From positions 1 to 64,000 of the forward strand of contig JAGKXD010000001.1 in NCBI GenBank assembly GCA_021151525.1: a DNA stretch of 64,000 nucleotides. The letters run 5' to 3'. Position 1 is the first letter of the stretch; each line of letters starts with the position of its first letter. Positions 7,101 to 16,991 of the stretch are shown one piece after another. The stretch is from Cellvibrionaceae bacterium. GTDB lineage: Bacteria; Pseudomonadota; Gammaproteobacteria; Pseudomonadales; Cellvibrionaceae. The position numbers and the translations under genes were made by a program. The notes under the pieces are model-generated. The model ran no database searches. It was not told where the DNA came from and saw only the letters and a program-made list of their open reading frames with translations.

Positions 7101-10001
7101 TTAGATACGCAACAAAGCATCATTCAAACGCTGCTCAATATCGTTTTTAATATGCAGATAGTGAATCAATTGCACACCTGTTTGTGGGGCGATAAGTTCA
7201 CGACAGAGGGATAAATCCAAATCAGTAATGTAACAGGGATAAGTTTCGCCATGTTTGCGGCAGGAGACTATATAGCGCGCGACTACACCAAATAAATCTT
7301 CACCAAACTCAAGTGCTGAAAATTCTTTACCATCGCAATAGAGAGTGAAGCTCAGCGCTTCATTTTCGTTGGGCTCTGCAACGGCGCAGACATTTATAAA
7401 TTGCAGCTGACTTAAATCCTGTGCGACATTGCGCGGCTCCAAATAGGCATTTTTTTGTTTTAAATCCCCCACTAATTCAAACATATTAATTGTTTGTAGC
7501 GCCTCTACACCCACAGCTAACTCGTGGTGATGCTCATAATCTAAAGCTTGACGCTCAACGGCAGAACGAATAAACCGACACAAGGGACGCAAGAGCGTTT
7601 GTACGTTAAAAAGCGTCAAAGTTTTGCTAAAAAATGCGCCCTTGTGATCCACAATAGTAATTTGAGCCTGCTGATTTTCTATGTGGTAAAACAAGTAGAT
7701 TGCTGGTGTTTTCACCACCTCACAAAATAAGCGCAAAGGCTTATCGCGCAGCGCATAAGCGTCTATTACTAAAGGACTAAATTCCATTTGCGGCAGTGCT
7801 AATTTTTCTAGCAGCTTTTCGTAATTGGGAAAGCGCAATATCTGGGCGTGATGCTGCACAAATTGCAGTAAAAAATATTCATCTGCCATTTCGAAAATAA
7901 ACCGAGTATTGCGTGCGCGGGTGCCCGAATAAAAACATGTAATCACTGCACGCCACAATTCCAACACACGATGCTCAATTGTTGCGCCCTGACCTAAACT
8001 AAAGCAGCGCACCGTTAAACTCGGCAGTGCTGAATTTTTCCCCGGTGGTAAAGCGCGCAAATAATGCAAGAGACAATTTACCAAAGCATCCGTATCAAAA
8101 TGGCGGCAAACTAATTCCCCCCAAGAATTGTATTGAATTATATCGGCACTGATCACTAAATTTTCTTTCATGCCGCTGTACCCAAAGGCGTCGCGCTGGC
8201 TGCTCAACATTTGCATACCTTTTTTATACAAATCGGCTTGGGGTTCTACGCCCACATTAAACAATAATAATATTTGCGTGGGCTGCGCATTTTGCATAAA
8301 GCTATCGTGATCGATTTTTTTAACCGGAAGCGGCAGCCACTGCTGAATAACATGCAATAGTTGTTGGCGTTGCGATGTTTGCAAGGAAAAAATCTTGGCT
8401 CCTGCATCAGCCACTATATCGAGCTTGGTTGCCGCCGAAAAAATTCCGTTGCCATAGGACCATAAGAACAATTCCATAAAGTTGCGCGACCGCTTTATGG
8501 GTTCGGAAGCCTGAGTGCGCAAGGTAAAATCCTGTTGGCTGCCGCGATACGCTTGCCACACACTCGAATTAGCTTCATGCGTTTGCACAAAACAGAGTGC
8601 TGGCTCACTTAAGTCTTGCGATATATTGGGATTGATCCAATCAATTTTCCCCGCTTTGCGTTCAAACGCTGCGTGCAATTTTCTTCCAAGAATTAATAGC
8701 TCATTGCCGCTGATTGCCACTTCGCGGGAATTATTTTTATTCATATCGACTAACAAGCGATAACCTTGACTAAGTTCATTTGCCAACAAATTTCGCTCAG
8801 TCAATACGTGAGGCGATTTCCAATAGGCACGGTTATCTAACATGGTTAATTGATGCTGATCCCAGCTCCAATGTTTAATAAGCTTTTCTAACAACAAGCG
8901 CTGCCACGCCTTAGTGGTATTGCGACTGGTTCGTGATAATTGCTTACCTGATTTAAAATAGAAGCAACGGCGCACCAACTCCAACCGTGAGGGTTGGTTT
9001 TGCTTTTGTAAATAGGCCTCCAAGCGTTGGTAAACTAAAACATAGGCGTCAAGCTCATCGGCATCTAAGGCTTTGGAAACACCCAAGCCGGCATAAATTT
9101 TTCGTTTAAGTGCTAGCGAAAGTGGTTCATTAAAATTTTCGTTGGCGTAGGCTTCTAACAAGAGTAATTTCAATACGGATTTATAGGGCGAATCTATACC
9201 CTTATATAATTGCCAAATCCCCGCACCAATAAACTCGTTGGTTGGAATTTCGGGTATGCCACCAAAATCAATATACTCACTCGATTTTAAAAAGCGTTTA
9301 TCCAATAAATTTTTGGTGTAACCCACATAATTTTTTTCTTGCTCAACAGGAACAAACCACCAGAGTGGCAAGCGGCCTGCAAGCCATACAGCAGTTCGAT
9401 AAAATTCATCCAGTAACAAAAAATGTTGTGCTGTGCCGCTTGATTCACTGGTTAATAAGGTCTGCTGCCCCTGCCGAAATTTTTCGGCGTCCATTAAGAA
9501 AAAGTGAACTTCTATATGAATAGAATCCGCAGCCCAGCGCGTAAGTGCATTGCATTTTTCCTGTAGCTCTGCAAGCGTCGCTTTGGTTAATTCCGGTGTG
9601 TGACAAACCCAAACATCTATATCGCTATTATCGGCATGGGCAATTGTGCCCAAACTGCCCATGACAAAAAGCGCTTCAATTGCATCATCTTTATCGACAA
9701 GATCGCGCTGATAATTAAAGCTGCGCGCAGCACTTTTGGCTGCACGAATATCGTCTTTACTGGGCGCATAGCACTGAATCCCCGCAGGCGTTAAGTGACT
9801 GATGTAACCCGGCAGCATAGGATGATTGACGTGAAATAATAAAGGCAAGAGCGCAAGTAATTGTTGCTGACGCTCTGAGAGTACGGCGAGCGTGCGTTCA
9901 TAACGCGTTTGGTTAAGCTGAATAAAATACTGTTTTATTTTACTCAATTGCTTGCGATCTATTCCCTCATAATCAATTGGATTGTCGTTAGTTAGGGTCA
10001 T
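7101..10001 (-). CDS. cyaA: Class I adenylate cyclase
   Basis: Makes cyclic AMP from ATP, the ligand of CRP. At 966 residues it is longer than E. coli CyaA (848). The N-terminal half carries the nucleotidyltransferase signature of the class: MGSLGTIAHADNSDIDVW, with Gly115-Ser116 and the metal-binding Asp127 and Asp129. Other class I landmarks such as EVHFFLMD and the EFIGAGIWQLYKGIDSPYKS region are present. The C-terminal half is the regulatory part. It is transcribed away from the hybrid kinase gene upstream on the same strand, 75 bases apart. No terminator or operator was found close to it. Placed by family knowledge at the inner face of the membrane or in the cytosol. Confidence 0.95.
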   Translation of the reverse strand: MTLTNDNPIDYEGIDRKQLSKIKQYFIQLNQTRYERTLAVLSERQQQLLALLPLLFHVNHPMLPGYISHLTPAGIQCYAPSKDDIRAAKSAARSFNYQRDLVDKDDAIEALFVMGSLGTIAHADNSDIDVWVCHTPELTKATLAELQEKCNALTRWAADSIHIEVHFFLMDAEKFRQGQQTLLTSESSGTAQHFLLLDEFYRTAVWLAGRLPLWWFVPVEQEKNYVGYTKNLLDKRFLKSSEYIDFGGIPEIPTNEFIGAGIWQLYKGIDSPYKSVLKLLLLEAYANENFNEPLSLALKRKIYAGLGVSKALDADELDAYVLVYQRLEAYLQKQNQPSRLELVRRCFYFKSGKQLSRTSRNTTKAWQRLLLEKLIKHWSWDQHQLTMLDNRAYWKSPHVLTERNLLANELSQGYRLLVDMNKNNSREVAISGNELLILGRKLHAAFERKAGKIDWINPNISQDLSEPALCFVQTHEANSSVWQAYRGSQQDFTLRTQASEPIKRSRNFMELFLWSYGNGIFSAATKLDIVADAGAKIFSLQTSQRQQLLHVIQQWLPLPVKKIDHDSFMQNAQPTQILLLFNVGVEPQADLYKKGMQMLSSQRDAFGYSGMKENLVISADIIQYNSWGELVCRHFDTDALVNCLLHYLRALPPGKNSALPSLTVRCFSLGQGATIEHRVLELWRAVITCFYSGTRARNTRFIFEMADEYFLLQFVQHHAQILRFPNYEKLLEKLALPQMEFSPLVIDAYALRDKPLRLFCEVVKTPAIYLFYHIENQQAQITIVDHKGAFFSKTLTLFNVQTLLRPLCRFIRSAVERQALDYEHHHELAVGVEALQTINMFELVGDLKQKNAYLEPRNVAQDLSQLQFINVCAVAEPNENEALSFTLYCDGKEFSALEFGEDLFGVVARYIVSCRKHGETYPCYITDLDLSLCRELIAPQTGVQLIHYLHIKNDIEQRLNDALLRI

Positions 10002-10076
10002 AGATGTCGGCTAGTGAACAGATAAATAAAGCAACCTAATTAATGCACGGCAGTGCGATTAGTAAAAACTTTATGA

Positions 10077-12764
10077 TTAATGGGACGTTTCATGCCCGTT
10101 TTCCAAAGATTGGGCTCTAAGCTGTTCTGCAATTGTTTTATACAACAGTTCAGGGTTTATAGGTTTGGATAAATAAGCATTCATGCCTGCAGCAATACAG
10201 CGCTCGCGATCGCCACGCATGGCTTGCGCAGTCAACGCGATAATCGGAATATTTGACGCTCGTTCGCCTGTGCGAATATTTTGCGTGGCGGAAATGCCAT
10301 CCATTTCTGGCATTTCCAAATCCATGAGAATTAAATCAAAACAATTTGCTGGGTTATTAATTGCTTCAACAGCTTCAACACCATTGTTTACAACGGTCAC
10401 ACGCATGGCTTTCTTTTTTAGCACGCCGCGCACGACCTGCTGATTCACAAGATTATCTTCAGCAACTAAAACCTGTTTATTTTGCAGAAAAGTATCTTGT
10501 TCTGATGCGTGGGAATTTACGGCGCTAATCGATTGCAAATGTAGGTCGGTGCTGATGATGTTGCTGATGGTTTCCAACAAGCGCGCTTCGCTCACAGGCT
10601 TGCTTAAGAATTCATCTACATTTAACGCCAAATTATCTGCATTGGAAATTTCATCGCGATGATATGCAGATACGAGAATAACATGCGGGGCATAATCCAG
10701 CGTTTTGTTTTGCTTTATGGCTTCTGCGGCTTCAATGCCATTCATACTGGGCATGCGGTAATCCATTAATACAAAATGGAAAGGCTTTTGTTCCGAATCT
10801 GCCTGCATAATTTTTTCGAGCGCTTGCTCCGCCGTTTCTACATCTTCCACCGAAAGACCAATACTTTTTGCGGTAGTGGACATTACTGTGCGTGCAATTA
10901 AGTTGTCATCCACAATCAGGGCGCGAATATTTTTTAGCTCACGCGAATGTTTGCCGAGCAGCCGAGAGCCTAAATGGCTGTGATCAAAACGCGCGTTGAA
11001 AGTGACCTTACAGCCTTTATTAGGTGCACTCTCTATTTGCATTGTGCCATTCATTAAGTGCACTAAGTGATCGCAGATACCTAATCCAAACCTCAGGTTA
11101 CCTGCATCACTGATGGTAACGTGGTTTTTTAGACTTTCATTGATTCGCGCCAAGCGGTCAGCATTCATTCCAGCGCCAAAATCGCTCACGGTAAATTCGA
11201 GTTCCACGAACTTAACATTAGCTTCGCGCAACCTCACCCCTACAATGACTTCCGCTGCATTTGAAAACTGTAGTGCATTAGTAATTAGCTGATCAATAAT
11301 TTGACTTAAGCGTGCTGCATCGCCCCGCAAAAAACGGGGAACATCTGCTTTAATATCGTAAATGATGCGAATAGTTTTACTGCTCGCGCTAATTTCAAAC
11401 AGACGCGATATTTTTTCAAACAGTTGATCTAAATCGAAATGCGAGTGCTCAAGAATAATTTTTCCGCTATCGATTTTGGAAAAATCCAACACTTCGTTGA
11501 TAATGTGCAACAGTGAATCTGATGCGGAATTTAAACTGCCAAGATAACTTTTTTGTTGTTCATCTAAATTTGTGTCTTTCAACAAATAGCCCAAACCAAT
11601 AATCGCATTCATGGGTGTGCGAATTTCATGGCTCATGCGCGCCAAAAATTCGCTTTTGGTTTTATTGGCCATGTCGGCTTGAGTTTTGGCGGCGAGTAAA
11701 TCTTCGCGTGCAAGAATAAAATCATTAATATTGTTGTTGATACCCACACAGCGCGTTGGTTTACCAGATACATCATGCTCGCAAAATTTCATTTTTGAAT
11801 GCACCCAAATGACTTTGCCATTTTGGTGCTGCATGCGGAATTGTAAATCGACGTAAGTCTCGCCTTCATCAATGGCAGCGTAGAGCCGCGCCATAACTTT
11901 CTCGGCATCTTCGTGATACAAAAAATAATCTTTTAAAGTAGTTAAGTTGCCGGGCAAGTCTTCGTAGTAGTAACCCAACATACGCAAATAGCTGCGGCTA
12001 AAATAAATTTTGCCACTGAGAATATTCCAATCCCACAAACCATCACTGCTGGCCTCAATAGCGTAATTGAAACGCGTATCGCGATCGCTTAATTTGACTA
12101 GCAACTGCTGGCGATCGTACAAATTGAACAGCGCGGTAGCAATGAACATCAAACGATCTAAATCGCGCGTGTACCAACCACGCGGGCTATCGCGATGCAA
12201 CACGACAAAGCCTTCTAATAAGTTGTAGCGCAACACGGGAACCAGCAAGGAGCTGAAAATATTGGCTTGACGCAAAGCCGCGGTTGCCTCTGCAACCCTA
12301 GGGTCGGCCGCCAAGAGTGCTACAGGTTTGCCACAGTTTAGACTCTCGGCAACTTGCGAATCACGCTGCCAAATGCCCGTAAGCCAATCGGCTTCGTGCA
12401 ACTTAGGAATCACTTTGGGCTGCCAGCGCCCCAGACACTGCCAAGCCGACGCCGTAATGCTATGGGGCGTAACAGGCGTTTCGGTCATGCGCCAGAGGCT
12501 GCAATCTATAACATCAAATAATCGACCGAGCTTCTCTAGGGCATCGTTGATGTTAGCTTTATCGGATTCGATAAGTAGGTATTGACCGAAGGGAATCAGC
12601 CAAGAGTTTTTAATCAAACCGCCTTGCGGCGTGCGGGTGCCAATGGTGCGTGCTTTTGAATGGCGCAGGCGTTCCTCGAGGAGCTTTACCTCCCCTTCTA
12701 GCTGCTGGATTCGCTGCTCCAGCGCTTCCCTATTCTGAGAGTTCAGATTGCGCTCGTCAGTCAT
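10077..12764 (-). CDS. Hybrid sensor histidine kinase with two receiver domains
   Basis: An 895-residue soluble hybrid kinase. Order: an N-terminal coiled coil (QNREALEQRIQQLEGEVKL), a GAF-like domain (about 80-215), a PAS/PAC domain (about 230-350, DGLWDWNILSGKIYFS), HisKA with the phospho-acceptor His near residue 380 (SHEIRTPMNAI), a HATPase domain with N box (LITNALQFS), DFGAGMN and FGLGICDHLV, then two receivers. Receiver 1 has VDDN, phospho-Asp near 668 (LMDYRMPSMNG) and the Lys of LSKPV; receiver 2 has AEDN, Asp near 814 (LMDLEMPEMDG) and LSKPI. There is no membrane segment and no Hpt domain, so relay to a separate Hpt protein is expected. No response-regulator gene adjoins it, and the signal is unknown. 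Confidence 0.93.
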   Translation of the reverse strand: MTDERNLNSQNREALEQRIQQLEGEVKLLEERLRHSKARTIGTRTPQGGLIKNSWLIPFGQYLLIESDKANINDALEKLGRLFDVIDCSLWRMTETPVTPHSITASAWQCLGRWQPKVIPKLHEADWLTGIWQRDSQVAESLNCGKPVALLAADPRVAEATAALRQANIFSSLLVPVLRYNLLEGFVVLHRDSPRGWYTRDLDRLMFIATALFNLYDRQQLLVKLSDRDTRFNYAIEASSDGLWDWNILSGKIYFSRSYLRMLGYYYEDLPGNLTTLKDYFLYHEDAEKVMARLYAAIDEGETYVDLQFRMQHQNGKVIWVHSKMKFCEHDVSGKPTRCVGINNNINDFILAREDLLAAKTQADMANKTKSEFLARMSHEIRTPMNAIIGLGYLLKDTNLDEQQKSYLGSLNSASDSLLHIINEVLDFSKIDSGKIILEHSHFDLDQLFEKISRLFEISASSKTIRIIYDIKADVPRFLRGDAARLSQIIDQLITNALQFSNAAEVIVGVRLREANVKFVELEFTVSDFGAGMNADRLARINESLKNHVTISDAGNLRFGLGICDHLVHLMNGTMQIESAPNKGCKVTFNARFDHSHLGSRLLGKHSRELKNIRALIVDDNLIARTVMSTTAKSIGLSVEDVETAEQALEKIMQADSEQKPFHFVLMDYRMPSMNGIEAAEAIKQNKTLDYAPHVILVSAYHRDEISNADNLALNVDEFLSKPVSEARLLETISNIISTDLHLQSISAVNSHASEQDTFLQNKQVLVAEDNLVNQQVVRGVLKKKAMRVTVVNNGVEAVEAINNPANCFDLILMDLEMPEMDGISATQNIRTGERASNIPIIALTAQAMRGDRERCIAAGMNAYLSKPINPELLYKTIAEQLRAQSLENGHETSH

Positions 12765-12996
12765 AATCGTATGGCTACAAAATTGACAGCGGGGCTGACA
12801 ATTGCCTATTTTCCAGGAAATCCTTCAGCGGCCTTGGCTGCTGTTCCCTACCTGAGCGGCGTTTGAAGCATCTTCATAAATGCTCAAAAAACACACCGTC
12901 CAAGTTTATAGACTAGTTCAGCTTAGCGCGTTTACCAGAGCAGCGACGAAATTTATCATCCAGAAAGAAAATTTAGGCGACAACTAATAGAGAGGG

Positions 12997-13857
12997 TCAA
13001 GCTAATAGGGATTGCCAATCAAAACTGGCATCGCCCATGGCTAAAAAGAAGGGGTTGAGTAAGCTCTCTTGTGTATTGCATCGCAGAGGAGCGAAATCAT
13101 TAGCGCGCACTACCATGCCACCGGCGGCACAGAGCACGGCTTGGGCTGCGGCTGTGTCCCACTCGCAGGTAGGCGCAAGGCGGGGATAAAAATCGGCGCG
13201 ACCTTCGGCAATCCAGCAGAATTTGAGCGAGCTGCCCGCACTGAGTGGATTCAAAGGCGCAGGCCAGCGCGACTCCAGCTTTGCCACCAAAGCAGTCTGC
13301 CCCTCTGAGCCGTGACGCAAGCTCATAAGCACATCCAGCGGCTGCTGTTGGGACAGCTTTTCTGCCATGGATTGCGTTTTAAGCTGGCTTTGAAACACGC
13401 CCGCCAGATATTTTTCAGCGCGAGCAGATTGATGCTGAGTGAGTGACTGATCGACGCCCAGATAAGTCTCATCCGTCACCGGTACATGCACCACACCTGC
13501 GAGCGGTACGGTGTTCACAATCAAGGCAATATTCACCGTAAATTGGCCGTTGCGAGCAATAAACTCTTTGGTGCCATCGAGCGGATCAACCAACCAATAG
13601 GTACTCCAGACCTGGCGCTCAGCCAAGGAAGGCAGAACCGATTCTTCAGAAATAACCGGAACATCCAATAGTTTGAGTAGCTCGCGCACAATCAGCTGAT
13701 GCGCCGCCACGTCTGCCGCGGTGAGTGGTGAATCGTCGCTTTTGGTTTGGATATTGGCCGTTTCCGGCGCGTTATAGATTTCCAGTATCGCATCGCCAGC
13801 GGTGCGGGCTATAGCAATGAGTTGGGTGGTGAAGGCTTGGTCAATTATCAAACTCAT
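12997..13857 (-). CDS. cysQ: 3'(2'),5'-bisphosphate nucleotidase
   Basis: Removes the 3'-phosphate of PAP and PAPS, preventing build-up of the by-product of sulfate assimilation. A 286-residue member of the inositol monophosphatase-like superfamily, with the lithium-sensitive phosphatase motifs: KSDDSPLTAADVAAH, the metal-binding Glu-Glu of VISEESVLP, WLVDPLDGTKEF (DPLDGT) and, late, CEWDTAAAQAVL (WDTAA). The start at 13857 is preferred because it overlaps the nudE stop in an ATGA arrangement, the classic sign of translational coupling; an open frame to 13884 lies inside nudE. The nudE-cysQ pair is conserved in many gammaproteobacteria. Confidence 0.95.
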   Translation of the reverse strand: MSLIIDQAFTTQLIAIARTAGDAILEIYNAPETANIQTKSDDSPLTAADVAAHQLIVRELLKLLDVPVISEESVLPSLAERQVWSTYWLVDPLDGTKEFIARNGQFTVNIALIVNTVPLAGVVHVPVTDETYLGVDQSLTQHQSARAEKYLAGVFQSQLKTQSMAEKLSQQQPLDVLMSLRHGSEGQTALVAKLESRWPAPLNPLSAGSSLKFCWIAEGRADFYPRLAPTCEWDTAAAQAVLCAAGGMVVRANDFAPLRCNTQESLLNPFFLAMGDASFDWQSLLA

Positions 13858-14411
13858 ACCAGATTTTCCGGCTTGGCCAGCCATTCACGCACCAAAAACA
13901 ACGCGGCTATGCTGCGGCCTTCGCAGACATCGGAACGCAGGCAAAACTCGGGTAAATCCGCAATAGCAAGGGACTGAACTTCTATGGGCTCGGGCTCATC
14001 GCCCTGCAAACGCTCCGGGTATAAATCCTGCGCAATCACTATGTTAATGCCGTGCTCCATATAAGACGGCGACAGGTGTACCTTCTTCAAAAAGGTCAGC
14101 TTACGTGCGCCGTAACCCACTTCCTCCTTAAGTTCGCGGTTGGCCGCATCCAAGAGATCTTCGCCCTCGTCGATGGCGCCCTTGGGACAGGCGAGGTGGT
14201 AATCCTCAAGACCAACGGCATATTCTTTAACCAAGAGAAAGGTAGCATCATTCAAGACAGGCACAATCAACACCGCACCACGACCGCCGCCCACGAGTTT
14301 CTCGTAGTGGCGCTCTTCGCCATTGCTAAAGCGCAAATGCACTTGGTCGGCGCGAAACAGACGGCTGCGCATCACGGTTTCGCGCTTTAATATCTCGGGT
14401 TTTGTCGGCAT
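13854..14411 (-). CDS. nudE: ADP compounds hydrolase NudE (Nudix)
   Basis: A 185-residue Nudix hydrolase that cleaves ADP-ribose, diadenosine triphosphate and NADH-type dinucleotides. The Nudix box is complete: GAIDEGEDLLDAANRELKEEVG, within the G-x5-E-x7-R-E-x2-E-E-x-G pattern. NudE-specific flanking segments (MPTKPEILKRETVMRSRLF, ACPKGAIDEGE, LSPSYMEHGINIVIAQDLYPERL) are well kept. It is divergent from yrfG by 36 bases, as in E. coli, so the two promoters share that gap. Its stop overlaps the cysQ start. Confidence 0.96.
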   Translation of the reverse strand: MPTKPEILKRETVMRSRLFRADQVHLRFSNGEERHYEKLVGGGRGAVLIVPVLNDATFLLVKEYAVGLEDYHLACPKGAIDEGEDLLDAANRELKEEVGYGARKLTFLKKVHLSPSYMEHGINIVIAQDLYPERLQGDEPEPIEVQSLAIADLPEFCLRSDVCEGRSIAALFLVREWLAKPENLV

Positions 14412-14447
14412 ACTGCCCTCTTCACTGATGACGATTCCTATTTATTA

Positions 14448-15125
14448 ATGACAATCTCTATGACCGCACCACTTGTGGACTGGGACCAGATAGATACCGT
14501 ATTGCTCGATATGGACGGTACCCTGCTCGATCTTCATTTCGACAACTTTTTTTGGCTGGAACACTTACCTAAACGCTACGCCGAAATTCATAAAGTGGAT
14601 TTTGCCACAGCTACGCAACGTTTGAATGAAAATATCAGCCAATACGAAGGTACCTTGCAGTGGTATTGCCTAGAATTTTGGTCGAAGCAGCTGGATGTCG
14701 ATATCCGTAGCCTCAAGGTAGAAATCAAGCACAAAATCCAGATTCGCCCACATGTTAAAGAGTTTCTAACGCGCCTGCGCAAGCTGCACAAAAAGTGTTT
14801 GCTGGTGACCAACGCCCACCCGCAAAGCCTGTCGCTAAAACTCGAAGTGACTGAAATCGATAAGGATTTGGACATCATTATTTCTTCCCACGAATTCAAT
14901 CAGCCCAAAGAGGCGCAAGAATTCTGGCAGGCACTGCAAGCACGCGAACATTTTAACCCCGCGCGCACCTTGTTTATTGATGACACCGCCCGCATCTTGC
15001 AGTCTGCCAAAACCTACGGCATTAAATATCTCTTGGGCATTCACCAGCCCGACAGCCAAAAAGCGCGTAAAATGGATTTATTTCCCGCTATTCATCATTT
15101 TGATGAAATTATGCCCCCAGCATAA
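14448..15125 (+). CDS. yrfG: GMP/IMP nucleotidase YrfG, HAD superfamily
   Basis: A 225-residue HAD phosphatase that dephosphorylates purine mononucleotides. Motif I is DTVLLDMDGTLLDLHFD (nucleophile Asp of DMDGT), motif II is LLVTNAHPQS, and motif III/IV is the Lys of NQPKEAQEFW and the acidic pair LFIDDTARIL. The FFWLEHLPKRYAE segment and the place between nudE and hslR match the E. coli nudE-yrfG-hslR-hslO cluster. A possible internal start is the second Met (residue 5); the difference is minor. Confidence 0.94.
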   Translation: MTISMTAPLVDWDQIDTVLLDMDGTLLDLHFDNFFWLEHLPKRYAEIHKVDFATATQRLNENISQYEGTLQWYCLEFWSKQLDVDIRSLKVEIKHKIQIRPHVKEFLTRLRKLHKKCLLVTNAHPQSLSLKLEVTEIDKDLDIIISSHEFNQPKEAQEFWQALQAREHFNPARTLFIDDTARILQSAKTYGIKYLLGIHQPDSQKARKMDLFPAIHHFDEIMPPA

Positions 15126-15155
15126 TTTATGTAATTTTTTATTGTAGATACACAC

Positions 15156-15569
15156 ATGTTTAAGCCTTATCTTGATTCAAAAGTCCGTTTAGATAAGTGG
15201 CTCTGGGCTGCACGTTTTTTCAAAACTCGCAATCTCGCCAAGCAAGCCATTGAAGGCGGCAAAGTCCATTGTGAAGGCCAACGTGTGAAAGCGGCAAAAG
15301 AAATTAGCGTAGGAATTACACTAAGCATTCGTCAGGATTGGGATGAAAAAGTAGTCGTCGTCAAAATGCTTTCCGACCAGCGCCGCGGCTCTCCAGAAGC
15401 GATTTTGCTTTATGAAGAAACAGAAGAAAGCAAAACGCTGCGCGAAAAACGCAGCGCCGAACGCAAAGCGGGAATGGGTAGCTTTATTGCCAGCGATCAC
15501 AAACCTGATAAACGGGAACGCCGTCATATTCACCGCTTTCAACGCATTAACTTATTTGAAAGTGAGTAA
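15156..15569 (+). CDS. hslR: Ribosome-associated heat shock protein Hsp15 (S4 domain)
   Basis: A 137-residue S4-type RNA-binding protein. Hsp15 binds 50S subunits carrying stalled nascent chains after heat shock and helps recycle them. The S4 motif is at residues of about 10-70: VRLDKWLWAARFFKTRNLAKQAIEGGKVHCEGQ, with the basic C-terminal tail RERRHIHRFQRINLF. Length and sequence agree with E. coli HslR. It is 30 bases after yrfG on the same strand and belongs to the heat-shock group ending in hslO. Confidence 0.95.
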   Translation: MFKPYLDSKVRLDKWLWAARFFKTRNLAKQAIEGGKVHCEGQRVKAAKEISVGITLSIRQDWDEKVVVVKMLSDQRRGSPEAILLYEETEESKTLREKRSAERKAGMGSFIASDHKPDKRERRHIHRFQRINLFESE

Positions 15570-15608
15570 ATCTTTTTACAGGCAATAGCCATTTTTAAGG
15601 ACAAGATT

Positions 15609-16031
15609 ATGGAAAAATTTATCGTAGGTTTAGCGTTAATCTTGTGCTTACCAATTCACGCCGAGGTTTATCGCTGGACAGATGCCAACGGCAAAGTTCA
15701 TTTCGGCGATAAAAAACCAGCAGAAGCTGCTGAAAATATCACTGAAAAGGTGAAGACAACCAACCTAGATACAAGTGCTAGCGAGCACCAAAAACTGGAA
15801 ACCCTTTTTCGCAAAGAAAACGAAGCAGACCGCGAGTATCAACGGCAACAGGCAAAACCTGATCCCGAACTACTTCAGCGCTGTGCTGAGGCGAAAAATT
15901 ATTTAAGTAGAATCAGCGGTCGCGTGCAATTTTTAGATGAACAGGGAAAGCCAGTCAATATCTCGGAAGCAGAACGTAACCAACACGCGCAACAAATGCA
16001 GCAACTTATTAAAGAAAACTGTCCCAATTAA
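15609..16031 (+). CDS. Secreted DUF4124 domain-containing protein
   Basis: A 140-residue protein with a signal peptide (MEKFIVGLALILCLPIHA) followed at once by the DUF4124 pattern EVYRWTDANGKVHFGDKKP, a small periplasmic domain of unknown function common in gammaproteobacteria. The rest is a charged helix (HQKLETLFRKENEADREYQRQQAKPD) and a C-terminal stretch with two cysteines (LLQRCAEAKNYL and KENCPN) that could form a disulfide. It sits between hslR and hslO, genes that are adjacent in E. coli, with short gaps of 39 and 12 bases, so it is probably in the same operon. Any link to folding stress is inference from position. Confidence 0.85.
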   Translation: MEKFIVGLALILCLPIHAEVYRWTDANGKVHFGDKKPAEAAENITEKVKTTNLDTSASEHQKLETLFRKENEADREYQRQQAKPDPELLQRCAEAKNYLSRISGRVQFLDEQGKPVNISEAERNQHAQQMQQLIKENCPN

Positions 16032-16043
16032 AGATTATTTATT

Positions 16044-16946
16044 ATGCCTAGCAATGATTTATTAAACCGTTTCATTTTTGATGACTGCGATATTCGCGGC
16101 GAGCTTGTTACATTAGGCGAAAGCTATCGCGAAATTCTCACTCACAATAAATACCCCGCAGCGATTCAACGTCTGCTCGGTGAATTTTTGGCCGCTGTGG
16201 GCCTTCTATCGTCAACGCTGAAATTTGACGGCATGATTATTTTGCAAGCACGTGGCGACGGTGCAATTTCCACCATAATGGCGGAGTGCAATCACCACAA
16301 CAATATTCGCGGTATTGTTCGCTTAAAAGAAGACGCTGAACTCTCCGCACAACAAGCGCAAACAGGTAGCTTGCAAGAATTGTTAGGTAATGGCGTATTG
16401 GTCATTACTATTGAACCCAAACGTGCAGAAAATTTTGGCGGAAAATTAGAGCGTTACCAAGGCATTGTGCCTTTGGAAAAGGAAACACTCGCTGGCTGCT
16501 TGGAAGATTACTTTCAACAATCCGAACAACTTGCCACACGCTTATGGTTTGCAGCAGACGACCAACATGCGAGCGGATTTTTAATTCAAGCGCTGCCGCA
16601 GCAATTGAAAACTAACGACGAAAACCGCGATCACTGGGAAACTATTGAAGCCCTAGCGGATACTATTTCTTCAGAAGAGCTGCTCAATCTCGATCACGAG
16701 CAAATTCTCTATCGTTTATTCCACGAACAACCCGTGCGCGTATTTGATCCAACACAGGTTAAATTCGCTTGCAGCTGCTCGCGTGAACGTAGTGAAAGCG
16801 CTCTACTTGCGTTAGGAAAAACTGAAGTGGAAGAATTGTTGGTTGAAAAAGGCAGCATTGATATCGACTGCCAGTTCTGCAATCAGCATTACCATTTCAG
16901 CCCGGAAGATGTTAGAAAATTATTGGGTGGAAACACGCTACACTAA
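16044..16946 (+). CDS. hslO: Redox-regulated chaperone Hsp33
   Basis: A 300-residue holdase chaperone that is switched on by oxidation and unfolding. The redox switch is present: zinc-binding cysteines at Cys243 and Cys245 (CSCSRERSESALLALG) and Cys276 and Cys279 (CQFCNQHYHF), the CxC-x(30)-CxxC pattern of Hsp33. The N-terminal domain begins DLLNRFIFDDCDIRGELV, with IMAECNHHNNIRGIVR later, both typical. The final gene of the yrfG-hslR-DUF4124-hslO run. Confidence 0.97.
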   Translation: MPSNDLLNRFIFDDCDIRGELVTLGESYREILTHNKYPAAIQRLLGEFLAAVGLLSSTLKFDGMIILQARGDGAISTIMAECNHHNNIRGIVRLKEDAELSAQQAQTGSLQELLGNGVLVITIEPKRAENFGGKLERYQGIVPLEKETLAGCLEDYFQQSEQLATRLWFAADDQHASGFLIQALPQQLKTNDENRDHWETIEALADTISSEELLNLDHEQILYRLFHEQPVRVFDPTQVKFACSCSRERSESALLALGKTEVEELLVEKGSIDIDCQFCNQHYHFSPEDVRKLLGGNTLH

Positions 16947-16991
16947 ATAGCTTTTTGGCTTTAATAAAAGACAAACTTGCACTTATAGATA

